Below, piece by piece: positions 11,277 to 20,088 of a stretch of DNA of 64,000 bases. The stretch comes from Secundilactobacillus pentosiphilus (GTDB lineage: Bacteria; Bacillota; Bacilli; Lactobacillales; Lactobacillaceae), in contig NZ_BCMI01000011.1 in NCBI RefSeq assembly GCF_002217985.1, forward strand, positions 18,898 to 82,897. Reading direction: 5' to 3'. The translations under genes were made by a program, and so were the position numbers. Below the pieces are notes generated by a model. That model was not told the DNA's origin. It ran no database searches and saw only the letters and a list, made by a program, of their open reading frames with translations. The stretch's first letter is position 1. Each line of letters begins with the position of its first letter.

Positions 11277-13535
11277 TTAAGCTTTCAGTTCAACCTGCTT
11301 ACCCGCTAAATCAAGGGTAATTGGGTCACCTGACAAGAGCGTTAACTTTGTCCCATTTTGATCGACTCGAACTCGGATTGAACGGCCCCGGAACTGGATC
11401 CGGAACTGATAACTGTTCCACTTCTTAGGGAGGAAGGGTGCGAAGTGTAATTGATCATTGCGGACCCGCATACCAGCAAACCCTTGAACGATAGCTAACC
11501 AGCCACCGGTCATGGAGGTAATATGCAACCCATCGACCGTGTCGTTATTGTAGTTATCCAGATCCAAACGAGCAGTCCGTTCATACATTTCAACGGCTTT
11601 ATCTTCATAGTGAAGATCCGAAGCTAAAATAGAATGAATTGCGGCAGACAAACTTGATTCGTGAACCGTTAATGGTTCATAGAAATCAAAGTTAGCCTTC
11701 TTTTGTTCCGGCGTAAAGTCATCGATAAAGTCCCAGACACCTTGCAAAACATCGCCTTGCTTGATATAAGGTGAGCGCAGAATCTTATCCCATGACCAGT
11801 GCTGGTTAATTGGTAACTGATCAGCTGGAATGGAAGAAACCGGCTTAATGTCTTTGTCCAAAAAGCCATCATGCTGGACGAAGATGCCAAGCTTCTTATC
11901 CTCTGGCAGATAGAAGCGGTCAACAATGTCTTGCCAGTGCTTCTTTTCATCATCAGTAACGGCTAACTTTTTAGCAACTTCTGGTGAAACTTCCTGCAAG
12001 ATTTCCAAGGTATACTTCAGCGTCCACTTAGCCAAGTAGTTCGTGTACCAGTTGTTATCAACGTTGTTTTCGTACTCGTCAGGACCAGTAACACCGTGGA
12101 TCATGTACTTTTGATTACGTTCGCTAAAGTGAACCCGATCAGCCCAGAACCGAGAAATTTCGGTGAGGACCTTGCTGCCTTCGTTTAAGACATAGCTCTT
12201 ATCGCCCGTGTAGCGAGTGTAGTTATAAATAGCAAACGCAATATCACCATTCCGGTGAATTTCTTCAAACGTGATTTCCCACTCGTTGTGGCATTCGATC
12301 CCGTTGAAGGTCACCATTGGGAATAAGGCACCTTTAAGACCCTGTTCCTTAGCGTTAACATAGGCACCATCTAATTGCTGGTAACGGTACATCAGCAAAC
12401 TGCGTGTCACTTTTGGATCCGTAATTCCCAGGTAAACGGGAACGGCAAATGCTTCGGTATCCCAGTATGTGGCACCACCGTACTTTTCACCGGTAAAGCC
12501 TTTAGGCCCGATATTCAGGCGGCTATCTTCACCGTAGTAAGTGGAGAATAGCTGGAACAGATTGAAGCGAATCCCCTGCTGCGATTCAGTATCGCCATCG
12601 ATTTCAACGTCCGACTTTTCCCAGCGGGCAGCCCAGATCTTAGCATGGGCAGCAAACAAATCATCGTAAGAAGTGGCCGTTACCTTTGCACTAAGATCAT
12701 TCATCGCTGCTTCTAGTTGAGCTTGCGTATCGTAGTCGCGAGAAGTCACAACGGTGATACGCTTAATGATCGTGGTACTTTGGTTGGGTTTTAGTTCACC
12801 GCTAAATTGGTTAACAACTTCTTTGTCGTTTGGCTGATCAACTTTTTCCGCTGCTAAGCCGGTTTCGTTGGTCATCTTAACACCAACGGTAAACCGCGGC
12901 GTGCCAAATGGATTTTCTTTGGTAATGGCAACGATTGCGCCATCGGTTGTATTCTGTTCCGTTTTAAGAACGTCCCAGAACCGTTCGTCATAGTTAGCGT
13001 CCTCGTTTTGAACGTCCGCATCCATCGCTGACTTAAAGGTAATCTTGACGGCATCGCTACTCTTGTTGGTAGCAGTGACGCGAATACCAACTAATTCCTT
13101 GTTAGCGACGCTAATAAACCGTTCAAAGTTTAACGCAATGGCGTGGCCGTTCTTCGTTACTGTGAAGGAGCGGGTCAGCTTAGACTGCTTCATATCGAGG
13201 TTTAATTCGAAGTCCGAAACTTTATCCTTTGCTAAATCGATGGGCTCGCCATCAATCAAAACGTTTAGTTTAATAAAATTGATGGCGTTAATAACTTTAC
13301 CAAAATACTTAGGGTAGCCGTTCTTCCACCAGCCCACCCGGGTCTTATCTGGGAACCAGACACCGCCAAGGTAGATTCCCTTTAATGTGTCTCCTGAGTA
13401 GTCTTCTTCAAAAAAGCCGCGCATTCCCATGTATTCGTTACCTAAACTAGTCATGGATTCTTGAAGACGCTTGTCTTCAGGATCTAATTGATGAGTAACA
13501 ATATTCCAGGGGGTGACTTCAAATGTTCGTTTCAT
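11277..13535 (-). CDS. mapA: Maltose phosphorylase (GH65)
   Basis: Cleaves maltose with phosphate to beta-glucose-1-phosphate and glucose in the cytosol. 752 residues, the usual GH65 size. N-terminal MKRTFEVTPW, GNEYMGMRGFFEE and GGVWFPDKTRVGWWKNGYP match Lactobacillus maltose phosphorylases. The catalytic glutamate region HGVTGPDEYENNVDNNWYTN is near residue 485, and the phosphate-site region near HITSMTGGW is present. Other GH65 enzymes (kojibiose, trehalose, nigerose phosphorylases) cannot be excluded by eye. It follows a sugar permease by 51 bases. No beta-phosphoglucomutase gene follows here. Confidence 0.9.
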   Translation of the reverse strand: MKRTFEVTPWNIVTHQLDPEDKRLQESMTSLGNEYMGMRGFFEEDYSGDTLKGIYLGGVWFPDKTRVGWWKNGYPKYFGKVINAINFIKLNVLIDGEPIDLAKDKVSDFELNLDMKQSKLTRSFTVTKNGHAIALNFERFISVANKELVGIRVTATNKSSDAVKITFKSAMDADVQNEDANYDERFWDVLKTEQNTTDGAIVAITKENPFGTPRFTVGVKMTNETGLAAEKVDQPNDKEVVNQFSGELKPNQSTTIIKRITVVTSRDYDTQAQLEAAMNDLSAKVTATSYDDLFAAHAKIWAARWEKSDVEIDGDTESQQGIRFNLFQLFSTYYGEDSRLNIGPKGFTGEKYGGATYWDTEAFAVPVYLGITDPKVTRSLLMYRYQQLDGAYVNAKEQGLKGALFPMVTFNGIECHNEWEITFEEIHRNGDIAFAIYNYTRYTGDKSYVLNEGSKVLTEISRFWADRVHFSERNQKYMIHGVTGPDEYENNVDNNWYTNYLAKWTLKYTLEILQEVSPEVAKKLAVTDDEKKHWQDIVDRFYLPEDKKLGIFVQHDGFLDKDIKPVSSIPADQLPINQHWSWDKILRSPYIKQGDVLQGVWDFIDDFTPEQKKANFDFYEPLTVHESSLSAAIHSILASDLHYEDKAVEMYERTARLDLDNYNNDTVDGLHITSMTGGWLAIVQGFAGMRVRNDQLHFAPFLPKKWNSYQFRIQFRGRSIRVRVDQNGTKLTLLSGDPITLDLAGKQVELKA

Positions 13536-13586
13536 ATTAGTCCTCCTTGATTACTTGCGTATTGAGTGTGATAAAATTTCTTCAAA

Positions 13587-15002
13587 TTAGTCTTCGGCAT
13601 CTGCTGGTTCTTCTTCAGCATCAGACTTGCGAGCCCAAACTTCCTTCACAATGCCAACGCTTAAAGCACCGAGAATCATGAAGATTCCTGAGAGCAGTAA
13701 CATCGTTGGCATGTGTGAACCTAACAATGGGAACAGGGCGAAACTAGCAATCGAAGCAACGATTTGCGGCAAGCAAATACTGCTGTTGAACAGGCCCAAG
13801 TAAGTCCCCATATTTTCTGAATCTTCGATGGCATTGGTCAAGAAAGTGAATGGGAAGGCGTTCATAGCAGCCCAGGCACATCCAATCAGGATAAATGAAA
13901 TGACCAACGTATATTTATCATGAATAAAGAACATCGAACCGAAACCAATACCACCCATGATTAAACTCAGTGAGTAGTACAGCTTGTGGTGGTTGTTGCC
14001 AACCCGTGAAAGAACCAGTGCCCAGATAACGGCAGCAATCGCTTGAATGGCTGACATCACACCGTACCAGTTACCAGCAGCTTGATAGCCTGCTGAAGCA
14101 ACATTGGCTGTGTGCCAGACATTGTCGGCAATGGCACCAGTTGAGTAGGTCCAAAGGTATTGGAAGCCCATCCAGCAGAAGAATTGAACCACGGAAACGG
14201 TCCAGAAAATCTTTGGCGCGGTCTTTAATGCTTCAAAGATACCCTTCTTTTTGCTGTCATCAGCAATACCATGATACTTAGCATAGGTAACTGGATCGTA
14301 TTCCTTAACCCGGAAAACCGTCAGCAAGCAGCAAAGTAACAGAATAATGGCACCGGCATAAAATGACCAAACAACTGAGTTAGGAACGGTCCCCTTCTTA
14401 GCCACGTTAGCAATCCCCAACGCGGTCAAAGCGTATGGAAAGATACTTGCTAATAAGGCACCGGCGTTTGATGCGAAACTTTGAATCGAGTAACCAAAAC
14501 CCTTTTGCTTTTCGTTAACCATGTCACCAATCATCATCTTAAATGGCTGCATCGCAACGTTAGATGAAAGGTCCATGAACAGCAACGTAATGGCACCAAA
14601 CCAAAGTGCGGCCAGCGATCCATAACCGAAGCCAAGACTACCAGCATTTGGCAGCAGGAACATGACGATCATGGCAACAACGGCACCAATCAATAAATAA
14701 GGAATCCGACGACCTAGTTTAGGCATCCAAGTCCGGTCTGAGAAATAGCCGACTAACGGCTGAACAATCATCCCAGCCAGCGGTGGCAGAATGAAGAAGA
14801 AACCTAAATTATTAGGGTCGGCACCAATGGTTTGGAAGATCCGCCCCATGTTAGTGCTTTGAAGTTGAAACGCCATTTGCACGCCCAGAAACCCGAAGTT
14901 GATCAGGAAGATAGTGCTCGTGGGTAATGATGGCAATAAGTCTTTTTTGGGTGCAGCCGCTTTGGCCGTCCCATTTGTGACATCAGATGCTGATTGTGCC
15001 AT
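13587..15002 (-). CDS. Sugar:cation symporter, MFS (maltose permease)
   Basis: 471 residues with about 12 membrane segments. FGFLGVQMAFQLQSTNMGRIF at the start and QPLVGYFSDRTWMPKLGRRIPYL (MFS loop 2-3 motif) near residue 77 are typical of the SLC45-like/GPH sugar transporters found next to GH65 phosphorylases. Likely imports maltose for the downstream enzyme. A GAGGAGGAATTC ribosome site precedes the ATG. Expression is likely controlled at three LacI-type operators upstream. Confidence 0.88.
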   Translation of the reverse strand: MAQSASDVTNGTAKAAAPKKDLLPSLPTSTIFLINFGFLGVQMAFQLQSTNMGRIFQTIGADPNNLGFFFILPPLAGMIVQPLVGYFSDRTWMPKLGRRIPYLLIGAVVAMIVMFLLPNAGSLGFGYGSLAALWFGAITLLFMDLSSNVAMQPFKMMIGDMVNEKQKGFGYSIQSFASNAGALLASIFPYALTALGIANVAKKGTVPNSVVWSFYAGAIILLLCCLLTVFRVKEYDPVTYAKYHGIADDSKKKGIFEALKTAPKIFWTVSVVQFFCWMGFQYLWTYSTGAIADNVWHTANVASAGYQAAGNWYGVMSAIQAIAAVIWALVLSRVGNNHHKLYYSLSLIMGGIGFGSMFFIHDKYTLVISFILIGCAWAAMNAFPFTFLTNAIEDSENMGTYLGLFNSSICLPQIVASIASFALFPLLGSHMPTMLLLSGIFMILGALSVGIVKEVWARKSDAEEEPADAED

Positions 15003-15033
15003 ATTGAATTCCTCCTCAAAATAGATTAAATAA

Positions 15034-15048
15034 TTGCAAACGCTTTCT
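15034..15048. promoter_or_regulatory. cre/LacI-type operator 1 upstream of the maltose permease
   Basis: TTGCAAACGCTTTCT closely fits the cre consensus bound by CcpA and the half-site pattern of MalR-type LacI regulators. It is about 30 bases before the permease start. Confidence 0.65.
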
Positions 15049-15060
15049 ACAAAAACAATT

Positions 15061-15095
15061 ATGCAACCGTTTCCACTTTAATGCAACCGGTTGCA
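15061..15095. promoter_or_regulatory. Paired LacI-family operators upstream of the maltose permease
   Basis: ATGCAACCGTTTCCA (15061-15075) and a perfect 14-base palindrome TGCAACCGGTTGCA (15082-15095) lie 21 bases apart, two helical turns. The central CG and TGCAA half-sites are classic for LacI/GalR binding, so MalR (encoded just upstream) is the likely ligand-responsive repressor. Confidence 0.75.
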
Positions 15096-15258
15096 TTAAA
15101 CTTTTAAAGAAAAGCGAAATCAGAAATTCCGCCCTAGCCTATTCTGGTGGGCTTCAATCCAATTTCACTTTTTTTCAAAAAAATTGACGTTTAATGTGCT
15201 TTTCACTGCTAACTACACAAACACGCTTAACCCCGCTGCATTAGTTGTTTCAGGCAAC

Positions 15259-16221
15259 TTACCGCTCAATCGTAAAGGGAATTATTTCTGATTTTTTATC
15301 TGGATCCATAAGCACACGAACAGCTGCTGCCCCCATACTTTGGGGATAGAGTTCAACAAAGCGAACCGAAGGCCCCATCAGCAAATTATTGGTTCGATTC
15401 CGGTTAAAGCAAATCAAGGGAACACTCCGATCAAGATGCCGCCACAGTAGTTGATAAATCATTTGGCCCAACGTATCATCGGTGGTCACGATACCATCGA
15501 TGGTCTGTCTGGTCATCAAGAATTGTGCCACGGCATCATCCAGCTTCATTTGACCCTTTTCGGATATTTTTAGCACTTCAGAAGGAATATTTGCCGCTGC
15601 CATCGCTTGCTGGAAGCCTAATCGCCGCTTACGCTCGAAACCTTGCTCTGGTTCAGATTCTACAAACAGCGTCCGACTGGCGTTAAACTTTTTCAGCATA
15701 TATTCACCGGCCTTTTGCCCCGCTAATTGATTATTGTTATTAACAAATTTCTCGTCGTCAGCATTGGGATCCCCAATGACTACGTAGGCCACTTTTTGGG
15801 CTCTTAATAGCTTAATGATTGGGTCGTTTTTCTTGGAATATAGCAACACGAAGTAACGGATCAGCCCCTGAGTGATCAGTGCTGAAACGTTGGCAGCTAA
15901 TTCTGCCATCGTATTGGCAATCGCCACTGACAGCACACCGTTTCTCGGCCGTAATTCTCGGTTGATGCCCATTAAGATATCAACGTAGAACGGATTAGCA
16001 GCTGAACTCATTTCACCAGGCGGAAACACAACCCCAATCGCGTTAGAGACACCATTGGTTAAATTCTTAGCGTTGTAGTTGGGCAAGTAGCCCATTTCAT
16101 CAGCAATTGCTTTGATTTTATCCCTGGTCTTCTGACTGATCTTGGGATGGTTATTCAACGCACGGGACGCTGTCGAAACCGACACACCCGCATGTTTGGC
16201 AATATCTCGAATTGTAACCAT
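15259..16221 (-). CDS. malR: LacI-family regulator (MalR-like)
   Basis: 320 residues. The N-terminal helix-turn-helix and hinge are clear (TIRDIAKHAGVSVSTASRALNNHPKISQKTRDKI, then YLPNYNAKNLTNG), followed by a periplasmic-binding-protein-like effector domain with IDGIVTTDDTLGQMI and the C-terminal ELYPQSMGAAAVRVL. I start at MVTIRDIA, with GGAGGGG upstream; the frame runs 31 codons further with no site. It precedes the permease and phosphorylase on the same strand, with the operators between. Symbol assigned from context. Confidence 0.85.
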   Translation of the reverse strand: MVTIRDIAKHAGVSVSTASRALNNHPKISQKTRDKIKAIADEMGYLPNYNAKNLTNGVSNAIGVVFPPGEMSSAANPFYVDILMGINRELRPRNGVLSVAIANTMAELAANVSALITQGLIRYFVLLYSKKNDPIIKLLRAQKVAYVVIGDPNADDEKFVNNNNQLAGQKAGEYMLKKFNASRTLFVESEPEQGFERKRRLGFQQAMAAANIPSEVLKISEKGQMKLDDAVAQFLMTRQTIDGIVTTDDTLGQMIYQLLWRHLDRSVPLICFNRNRTNNLLMGPSVRFVELYPQSMGAAAVRVLMDPDKKSEIIPFTIER

Positions 16222-16293
16222 GGCGACCCCTCCCTTCACTTTTCTCCATTGTATCAGAAAACTAACGATTCGTATTGAAAGTACCAGGGATAC

Positions 16294-16330
16294 AAAAAAT
16301 TCTGAGGCGTTCATTCCCCAGAATTTTTTT
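16294..16330 (-). terminator. Intrinsic terminator after the aro operon
   Basis: Arms AAAAAATTCTGAGG and CCCCAGAATTTTTT with one bulge, located between the aroB stop and the malR start; T-runs on both strands. Confidence 0.7.
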
Positions 16331-16411
16331 AAACTATTTCAAATTTTCACAAAATGTCCTTCACGCTGTAACAACGCCTTCCCAAACATTGTTACCACGC
16401 GTTATCGATGA

Positions 16412-17488
16412 CTAATCAGCCACTGATAAATGTAAAAATGATGCAATTTCACTACTTGGAATCGACTTGATCTTAGGTTGTCCGACGGCCGTCAGATAAA
16501 CTAAATTCAAGTGACCATGCCGGTTTTTCTTATCGTTTTTGACCTTGTCTAATACAAGCGGCGAGGTCAATAACTCATCCGTTACCGGCAAACCAACAGC
16601 CGCAAAGCGATCGCGTAATTTCGCGGTGATACCCTTTTCTGCTAAACCAGCGTTTTCAAACACCCGCATAATTGCCACGGTCCCAATGCTGACTGCTTCG
16701 CCATGACGCAGGCCACCATCAGCCAACGCTTCAACCGCGTGGCCAATCGTGTGCCCAAAGTTCAATAACTGACGAGTACCGCTTTCCGTTTCGTCAGCCA
16801 TCACCACCGACGCCTTATAGTGAATCGAACGTGCGCTCAATTCTGGCGAGTGGGTAATCAAATCAGCTGGACTGTTAATGGTCTCAATGAGTTGCCAAAA
16901 GTCACCACCTTCCAGTGCGGCCGTTTTCACAATTTCGCCATAGCCTTCAACTAAGTCACGCTGTTTCATGGTGGCTAAAGTATCCGGGTCAACTATCACT
17001 AAATCTGGTTCGTAAAAGGCGCCAATAATATTCTTAATGTTATCCAGATCAACAGCGGTTTTACCGCCTACTGAACTGTCTACCTGCGCCAGCAGTGATG
17101 TCGGTATTTGGATAAAGGACAGCCCGCGCATGTATGACGCAGCCAATAAGCCCGCTAAATCACCTGTAACGCCACCGCCTAACGCGATAACACTGTCATC
17201 ACGGTTGAAAGCATCACCAGCCATTTGACGCGCTAAATCCGCCAAAACTATCAGCGACTTTGAGGCTTCGCCTGCCGGAAAAACGTAGCGGTGAACGTCG
17301 AAGCCAGCCGCAGTTAATGACTTGGCAACTTGCTCTTGATATAACGGTGCGACGTTGTCATCACTGATCAGCGCAATTTTCCGTGCGGACCACTGCTTAC
17401 CTACCAATTCGCCGACCTGTTTCAACAGACCGCGCTCAATTAAAACATCGTATTTTGTCTCTGGTAACGTCACAGAAACAGTCGTCAT
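16412..17488 (-). CDS. aroB: 3-Dehydroquinate synthase
   Basis: Converts DAHP to 3-dehydroquinate with NAD+ and a divalent metal, step two of the shikimate pathway. 358 residues. Motifs: VIALGGGVTGDLAGLLAASYMRGLSFIQIPTSLLAQVDSSVGGKTAVD near residue 100-150 and the metal-binding LNFGHTIGHAVEAL, with RHGEAVSIG following. The ATG begins one base after the aroF stop, indicating translational coupling. Last gene of aroE-aroF-aroB. Confidence 0.97.
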   Translation of the reverse strand: MTTVSVTLPETKYDVLIERGLLKQVGELVGKQWSARKIALISDDNVAPLYQEQVAKSLTAAGFDVHRYVFPAGEASKSLIVLADLARQMAGDAFNRDDSVIALGGGVTGDLAGLLAASYMRGLSFIQIPTSLLAQVDSSVGGKTAVDLDNIKNIIGAFYEPDLVIVDPDTLATMKQRDLVEGYGEIVKTAALEGGDFWQLIETINSPADLITHSPELSARSIHYKASVVMADETESGTRQLLNFGHTIGHAVEALADGGLRHGEAVSIGTVAIMRVFENAGLAEKGITAKLRDRFAAVGLPVTDELLTSPLVLDKVKNDKKNRHGHLNLVYLTAVGQPKIKSIPSSEIASFLHLSVAD

Positions 17489-17489
17489 T

Positions 17490-18506
17490 CTAGCGCCCCG
17501 CTTCCGCTTGCTCTTGTGGCATTTCCGTTAGTAATTCACGAATGGCAAATGCTTTGTCGGACAATTCTTTGAATTCGTTTGGCTTCAAAGCTTGCGGTCC
17601 ATCAGAAAGGGCGTGAGCTGGATCATCGTGAATTTCAACAACCAATCCTGAGGCACCAGCCGCAACACCGGCTAAGGCTAGTGGAGTGACGAATTCAGTG
17701 TGGCCTGAAGCATGGCTTGGGTCGATGATTACTGGGTAATGCGTTAACTTCTGAAGTACCGGTACCACACCAACATCCATGGTGTTTCGGGTGTATTTGT
17801 TATCGAAGGTCCGGATCCCGCGTTCAGCGATCATGATATTGTGATTGCCACCAGCAGCAATGTATTCTGAAGCGTTTAGAATATCATCAACGGTTGCCGA
17901 CATCCCGCGCTTCAACATCACTGGAATGTTGGTTTTACCAACCGCTTTCAGCAAGGAGAAGTTTTGCATGTTACGGGCACCGATTTGGAAGATATCCGTG
18001 TACTTAGCAACCAGTTTCACGTGCTCGTCATCCATGACTTCAGTCAGCACATCCATGTTGTACTGATCAGCGGCCCGGCGTAAGAATTTCAAACCGTCTT
18101 CGCCTAATCCTTGGAATGAGTATGGTGAGGTCCGCGGCTTGTATGCACCGCCACGAAGAATCGTTGAACCATTAGCTTTAGCAACCGCCGCCATCTTCAT
18201 CACGTGTTCCTCTGACTCAACGGAACATGGACCAGCCATCATAGTGAAGTTATCGCCGCCGATAATACTGTGCTTGGTTTTGATGACAGTGTCTTCTGGG
18301 TGAAATTCACGACTGCCCTGAACTGCCTTTGGCACGTTATTGATCAGTTCAGTAGCTGCTGCCCGTTCAGTGTCTGATAAGTCAGCTTCTGTAATGCCTT
18401 GAACTGCTACCCGGTTACGATGGACAAAAATTTCATGGGTATTACCGAAATGCTGCTGAAGTTCTGCAATGGTGGTTTGGTCGTTATTCTTTAATACAAT
18501 AATCAT
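17490..18506 (-). CDS. aroF: DAHP synthase (type I beta, with ferredoxin-like regulatory domain)
   Basis: Condenses phosphoenolpyruvate and erythrose-4-phosphate, the entry step of aromatic synthesis. 338 residues. An N-terminal domain of about 70 residues (MIIVLKNND...) resembles the ferredoxin-like domain of Thermotoga DAHPS, which confers Tyr/Phe feedback. SREFHPEDTVIKTK links it to the barrel, whose motifs are MAGPCSVES, RGGAYKPRTSPYSFQGLG and IIDPSHASGH. The start ATG follows AGGATG and lies inside the end of the aroE reading region, so translation is coupled. Symbol choice (aroF/aroG/aroA) varies between genomes. Confidence 0.93.
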   Translation of the reverse strand: MIIVLKNNDQTTIAELQQHFGNTHEIFVHRNRVAVQGITEADLSDTERAAATELINNVPKAVQGSREFHPEDTVIKTKHSIIGGDNFTMMAGPCSVESEEHVMKMAAVAKANGSTILRGGAYKPRTSPYSFQGLGEDGLKFLRRAADQYNMDVLTEVMDDEHVKLVAKYTDIFQIGARNMQNFSLLKAVGKTNIPVMLKRGMSATVDDILNASEYIAAGGNHNIMIAERGIRTFDNKYTRNTMDVGVVPVLQKLTHYPVIIDPSHASGHTEFVTPLALAGVAAGASGLVVEIHDDPAHALSDGPQALKPNEFKELSDKAFAIRELLTEMPQEQAEAGR

Positions 18507-18517
18507 AATTATCATCC

Positions 18518-19384
18518 TCACTTTTTGGTGTGTTCTAGTTGTTGTGTAATTGCGTCTTTAACTTTATCAACTGGCATTTCCTGATGTGTCCAGCGGTTAA
18601 ATGAACCCGCTGCCTGCTGCACCAGCATATTAATACCGTTCATCGTTTGGCAGCCTCGCTGTTTAGCCTGGGCAAGAAATGGTGTTTCAAGCGGTGCATA
18701 GATTGCATCGGCAACCATCTGCCCTGAATGGAGACCCTGCATGACTAGCGGTGAAACTGGGCTGCGTGTATCATCCGCCATACCGAGGTTCGTGGTGTTG
18801 ACGACGACATCAGCTTGCTGAAGCACTTCTGCCATTTGACCTTCATCTTCGTATGGTAAAACGCAGATGTGATCTGACCAGCTGGTAAGCCGGTCCTGCA
18901 ACGCGTTAAACGTGCTGTTCTGCCGTTTAAAGACGGTAACTTCTGCGCCTTGATCAGCTGCTGCTAAGATAATTGCCCTGCCGGCACCGCCAGCCCCTAA
19001 CACCGCTACTCGCTTACCCTTAACGCTAACTTGCTCATCCTGTAATGCGCGAATGAAGCCTTCACCGTCAGTACTGTCACCAACCAAATGACCTGCTTGG
19101 TTAATCACGGTGTTGACCGCCTCCAGTTGTTTAGCCACCGGAGTCAGCTCATCAAGAAATTCAATAATTTGCTGCTTATAGGGCATCGAAACGTTAATAC
19201 CGCGAATCGGCAGCGCTCGCATCGATTGAACCGCACTTTCAAACTGTGCTGGTTCAACGTCGAATGCGAGATAAACGCTGTTGAGGCCTAGAGCTTGAAA
19301 ACTCGTGTTATGAATCAGCGGCGACAAACTGTGCCGCGCGGGTTTAGCGATAAAGCCGTATAAACTTGTGTGTGCATCAACCAA
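18518..19384 (-). CDS. aroE: Shikimate 5-dehydrogenase
   Basis: Reduces 3-dehydroshikimate to shikimate with NADPH. 288 residues. Substrate-site motif PARHSLSPLIHN near residue 18, GINVSMPYKQQIIEFLD with the catalytic Lys, and the nucleotide motif LGAGGAGRAIILAAADQGA near residue 130, then NTTNLGM. Start is TTG, preceded at ideal distance by AAGGAGGTGA. It is the first gene of aroE-aroF-aroB and sits behind a long structured leader that ends in an intrinsic terminator 30 bases upstream of the ribosome site. Confidence 0.95.
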   Translation of the reverse strand: MVDAHTSLYGFIAKPARHSLSPLIHNTSFQALGLNSVYLAFDVEPAQFESAVQSMRALPIRGINVSMPYKQQIIEFLDELTPVAKQLEAVNTVINQAGHLVGDSTDGEGFIRALQDEQVSVKGKRVAVLGAGGAGRAIILAAADQGAEVTVFKRQNSTFNALQDRLTSWSDHICVLPYEDEGQMAEVLQQADVVVNTTNLGMADDTRSPVSPLVMQGLHSGQMVADAIYAPLETPFLAQAKQRGCQTMNGINMLVQQAAGSFNRWTHQEMPVDKVKDAITQQLEHTKK

Positions 19385-19410
19385 TTTGTCACCTCCTTAA
19401 AATTAATTCA

Positions 19411-19459
19411 AAATAAAAACGTCCCGCACTGCTTTGCTTTCACAAAACACTGCGAGACG
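19411..19459 (-). terminator. Leader terminator (attenuator) before aroE
   Basis: On the minus strand the stem CGTCTCGCA / TGCGGGACG (one G-T pair) is followed directly by TTTTTATTTTG. It sits between the aro promoter and aroE, so it is a conditional rather than end-of-operon terminator. Its left arm and loop overlap a segment (19443-19452) that can pair perfectly over ten bases with 19503-19512. Confidence 0.8.
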
Positions 19460-19620
19460 ATTAGACGTCGAATTTATAACAACGGAACTTATCCGTGTCA
19501 CACAGTGTTTTGAAACCTTTCTGTGTGACCGGCAAATGATGCTGAAAAACTATTGGCCGCACAGATTGCAGTGATGCGTGTCTGCAACCTGTACGGTGTA
19601 GACACTACATTGACCAATAG
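19443..19620 (-). promoter_or_regulatory. Alternative RNA structures of the aro leader
   Basis: Three helices can be read on the minus strand. P1: CTATTGG (19620-19614) with CCAATAG (19556-19550); its 5' arm is the Tyr-Tyr-Trp codons of the leader peptide. P2: GTCACACAG (19529-19521) with CTGTGTGAC (19505-19497). Antiterminator: CAAAACACTG (19512-19503) with CAGTGTTTTG (19452-19443). P2 and the antiterminator compete for 19503-19505, and the antiterminator competes with the terminator stem. A further helix GTGTCT / AGACAC sits inside P1. This supports a switch between termination and read-through. Confidence 0.7.
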
Positions 19621-19673
19621 TAACTAAATCGATTTAATTGTCGGTTTAATGCTTGCGTATTCAGTATCATCAT
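19605..19673 (-). CDS. aro operon leader peptide (22 residues, ends F-S-Y-Y-W-S-M)
   Basis: A short frame on the minus strand begins with tandem ATG codons six bases after AAGGGAG and about 30 bases after the predicted transcription start. It encodes 22 residues, MMILNTQALN followed by RQLNRFSYYWSM, and stops at TAG. Four of its last seven residues are aromatic (TTT AGT TAC TAT TGG), covering Phe, Tyr and Trp. The codons TAC TAT TGG form the 5' arm of a hairpin, so a stalled ribosome would change leader folding. This is what a ribosome-mediated attenuation peptide for an aromatic pathway should look like. No protein homology is expected for such a peptide. Confidence 0.75.
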   Translation of the reverse strand: MMILNTQALNRQLNRFSYYWSM

Positions 19674-19709
19674 TTGGAACTCCCTTACTGTTTTGATTTG
19701 TTGTATAAG

Positions 19710-19738
19710 ACAATAAACTATTAGAATTAGTCTGTCAA
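19710..19738 (-). promoter_or_regulatory. aro operon promoter
   Basis: Minus-strand TTGACA, 17-base spacer, TATTGT: near-consensus sigma-A promoter. Predicted start about 19703, giving a 5' leader of about 320 bases before aroE. The trpE promoter on the other strand has the same -35, spacer length and -10. The 19740-20050 interval between the two is AT-rich and otherwise featureless to me. Confidence 0.8.
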
Positions 19739-20053
19739 GCATTAATCTATTTTTAATCTATTTTAATTTTTAAGCATCACTCACAAACTGCATATTAACG
19801 GTCTTTCTTAATCAATAATTAATTTTAACTATTTTGACTGTTTTATTTTCAAATCTCATCAAGCGTCTGATTGCCTAGAGTATGGCGTTTATAGGAGTCC
19901 GGTATTTTATAACGTCAATTGATCCGGTTAAAACGACCATTGAACAAATTTGAATATGCATCAGAGTTTTCAAGCTACATCCAAGTTTTATGATAAAAGT
20001 GCTGTTTCTTCATTAATGATTATGAGAATTATATCAACCAATCGTCTTGCGAC

Positions 20054-20082
20054 TTGACAAAATTTAAATTATTGCGTATTGT
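20054..20082 (+). promoter_or_regulatory. trpE promoter
   Basis: TTGACA, 17-base spacer, TATTGT; predicted transcription start near 20089, immediately before the T-box leader. Confidence 0.8.
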
Positions 20083-20088
20083 AAGTGC

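Noticed and set aside
19385..19740. T-box upstream of aroE
   Set aside because: I looked for the AAGGTGGNACCGCG motif on the minus strand and did not find it; the leader peptide and alternative hairpins explain the region better.
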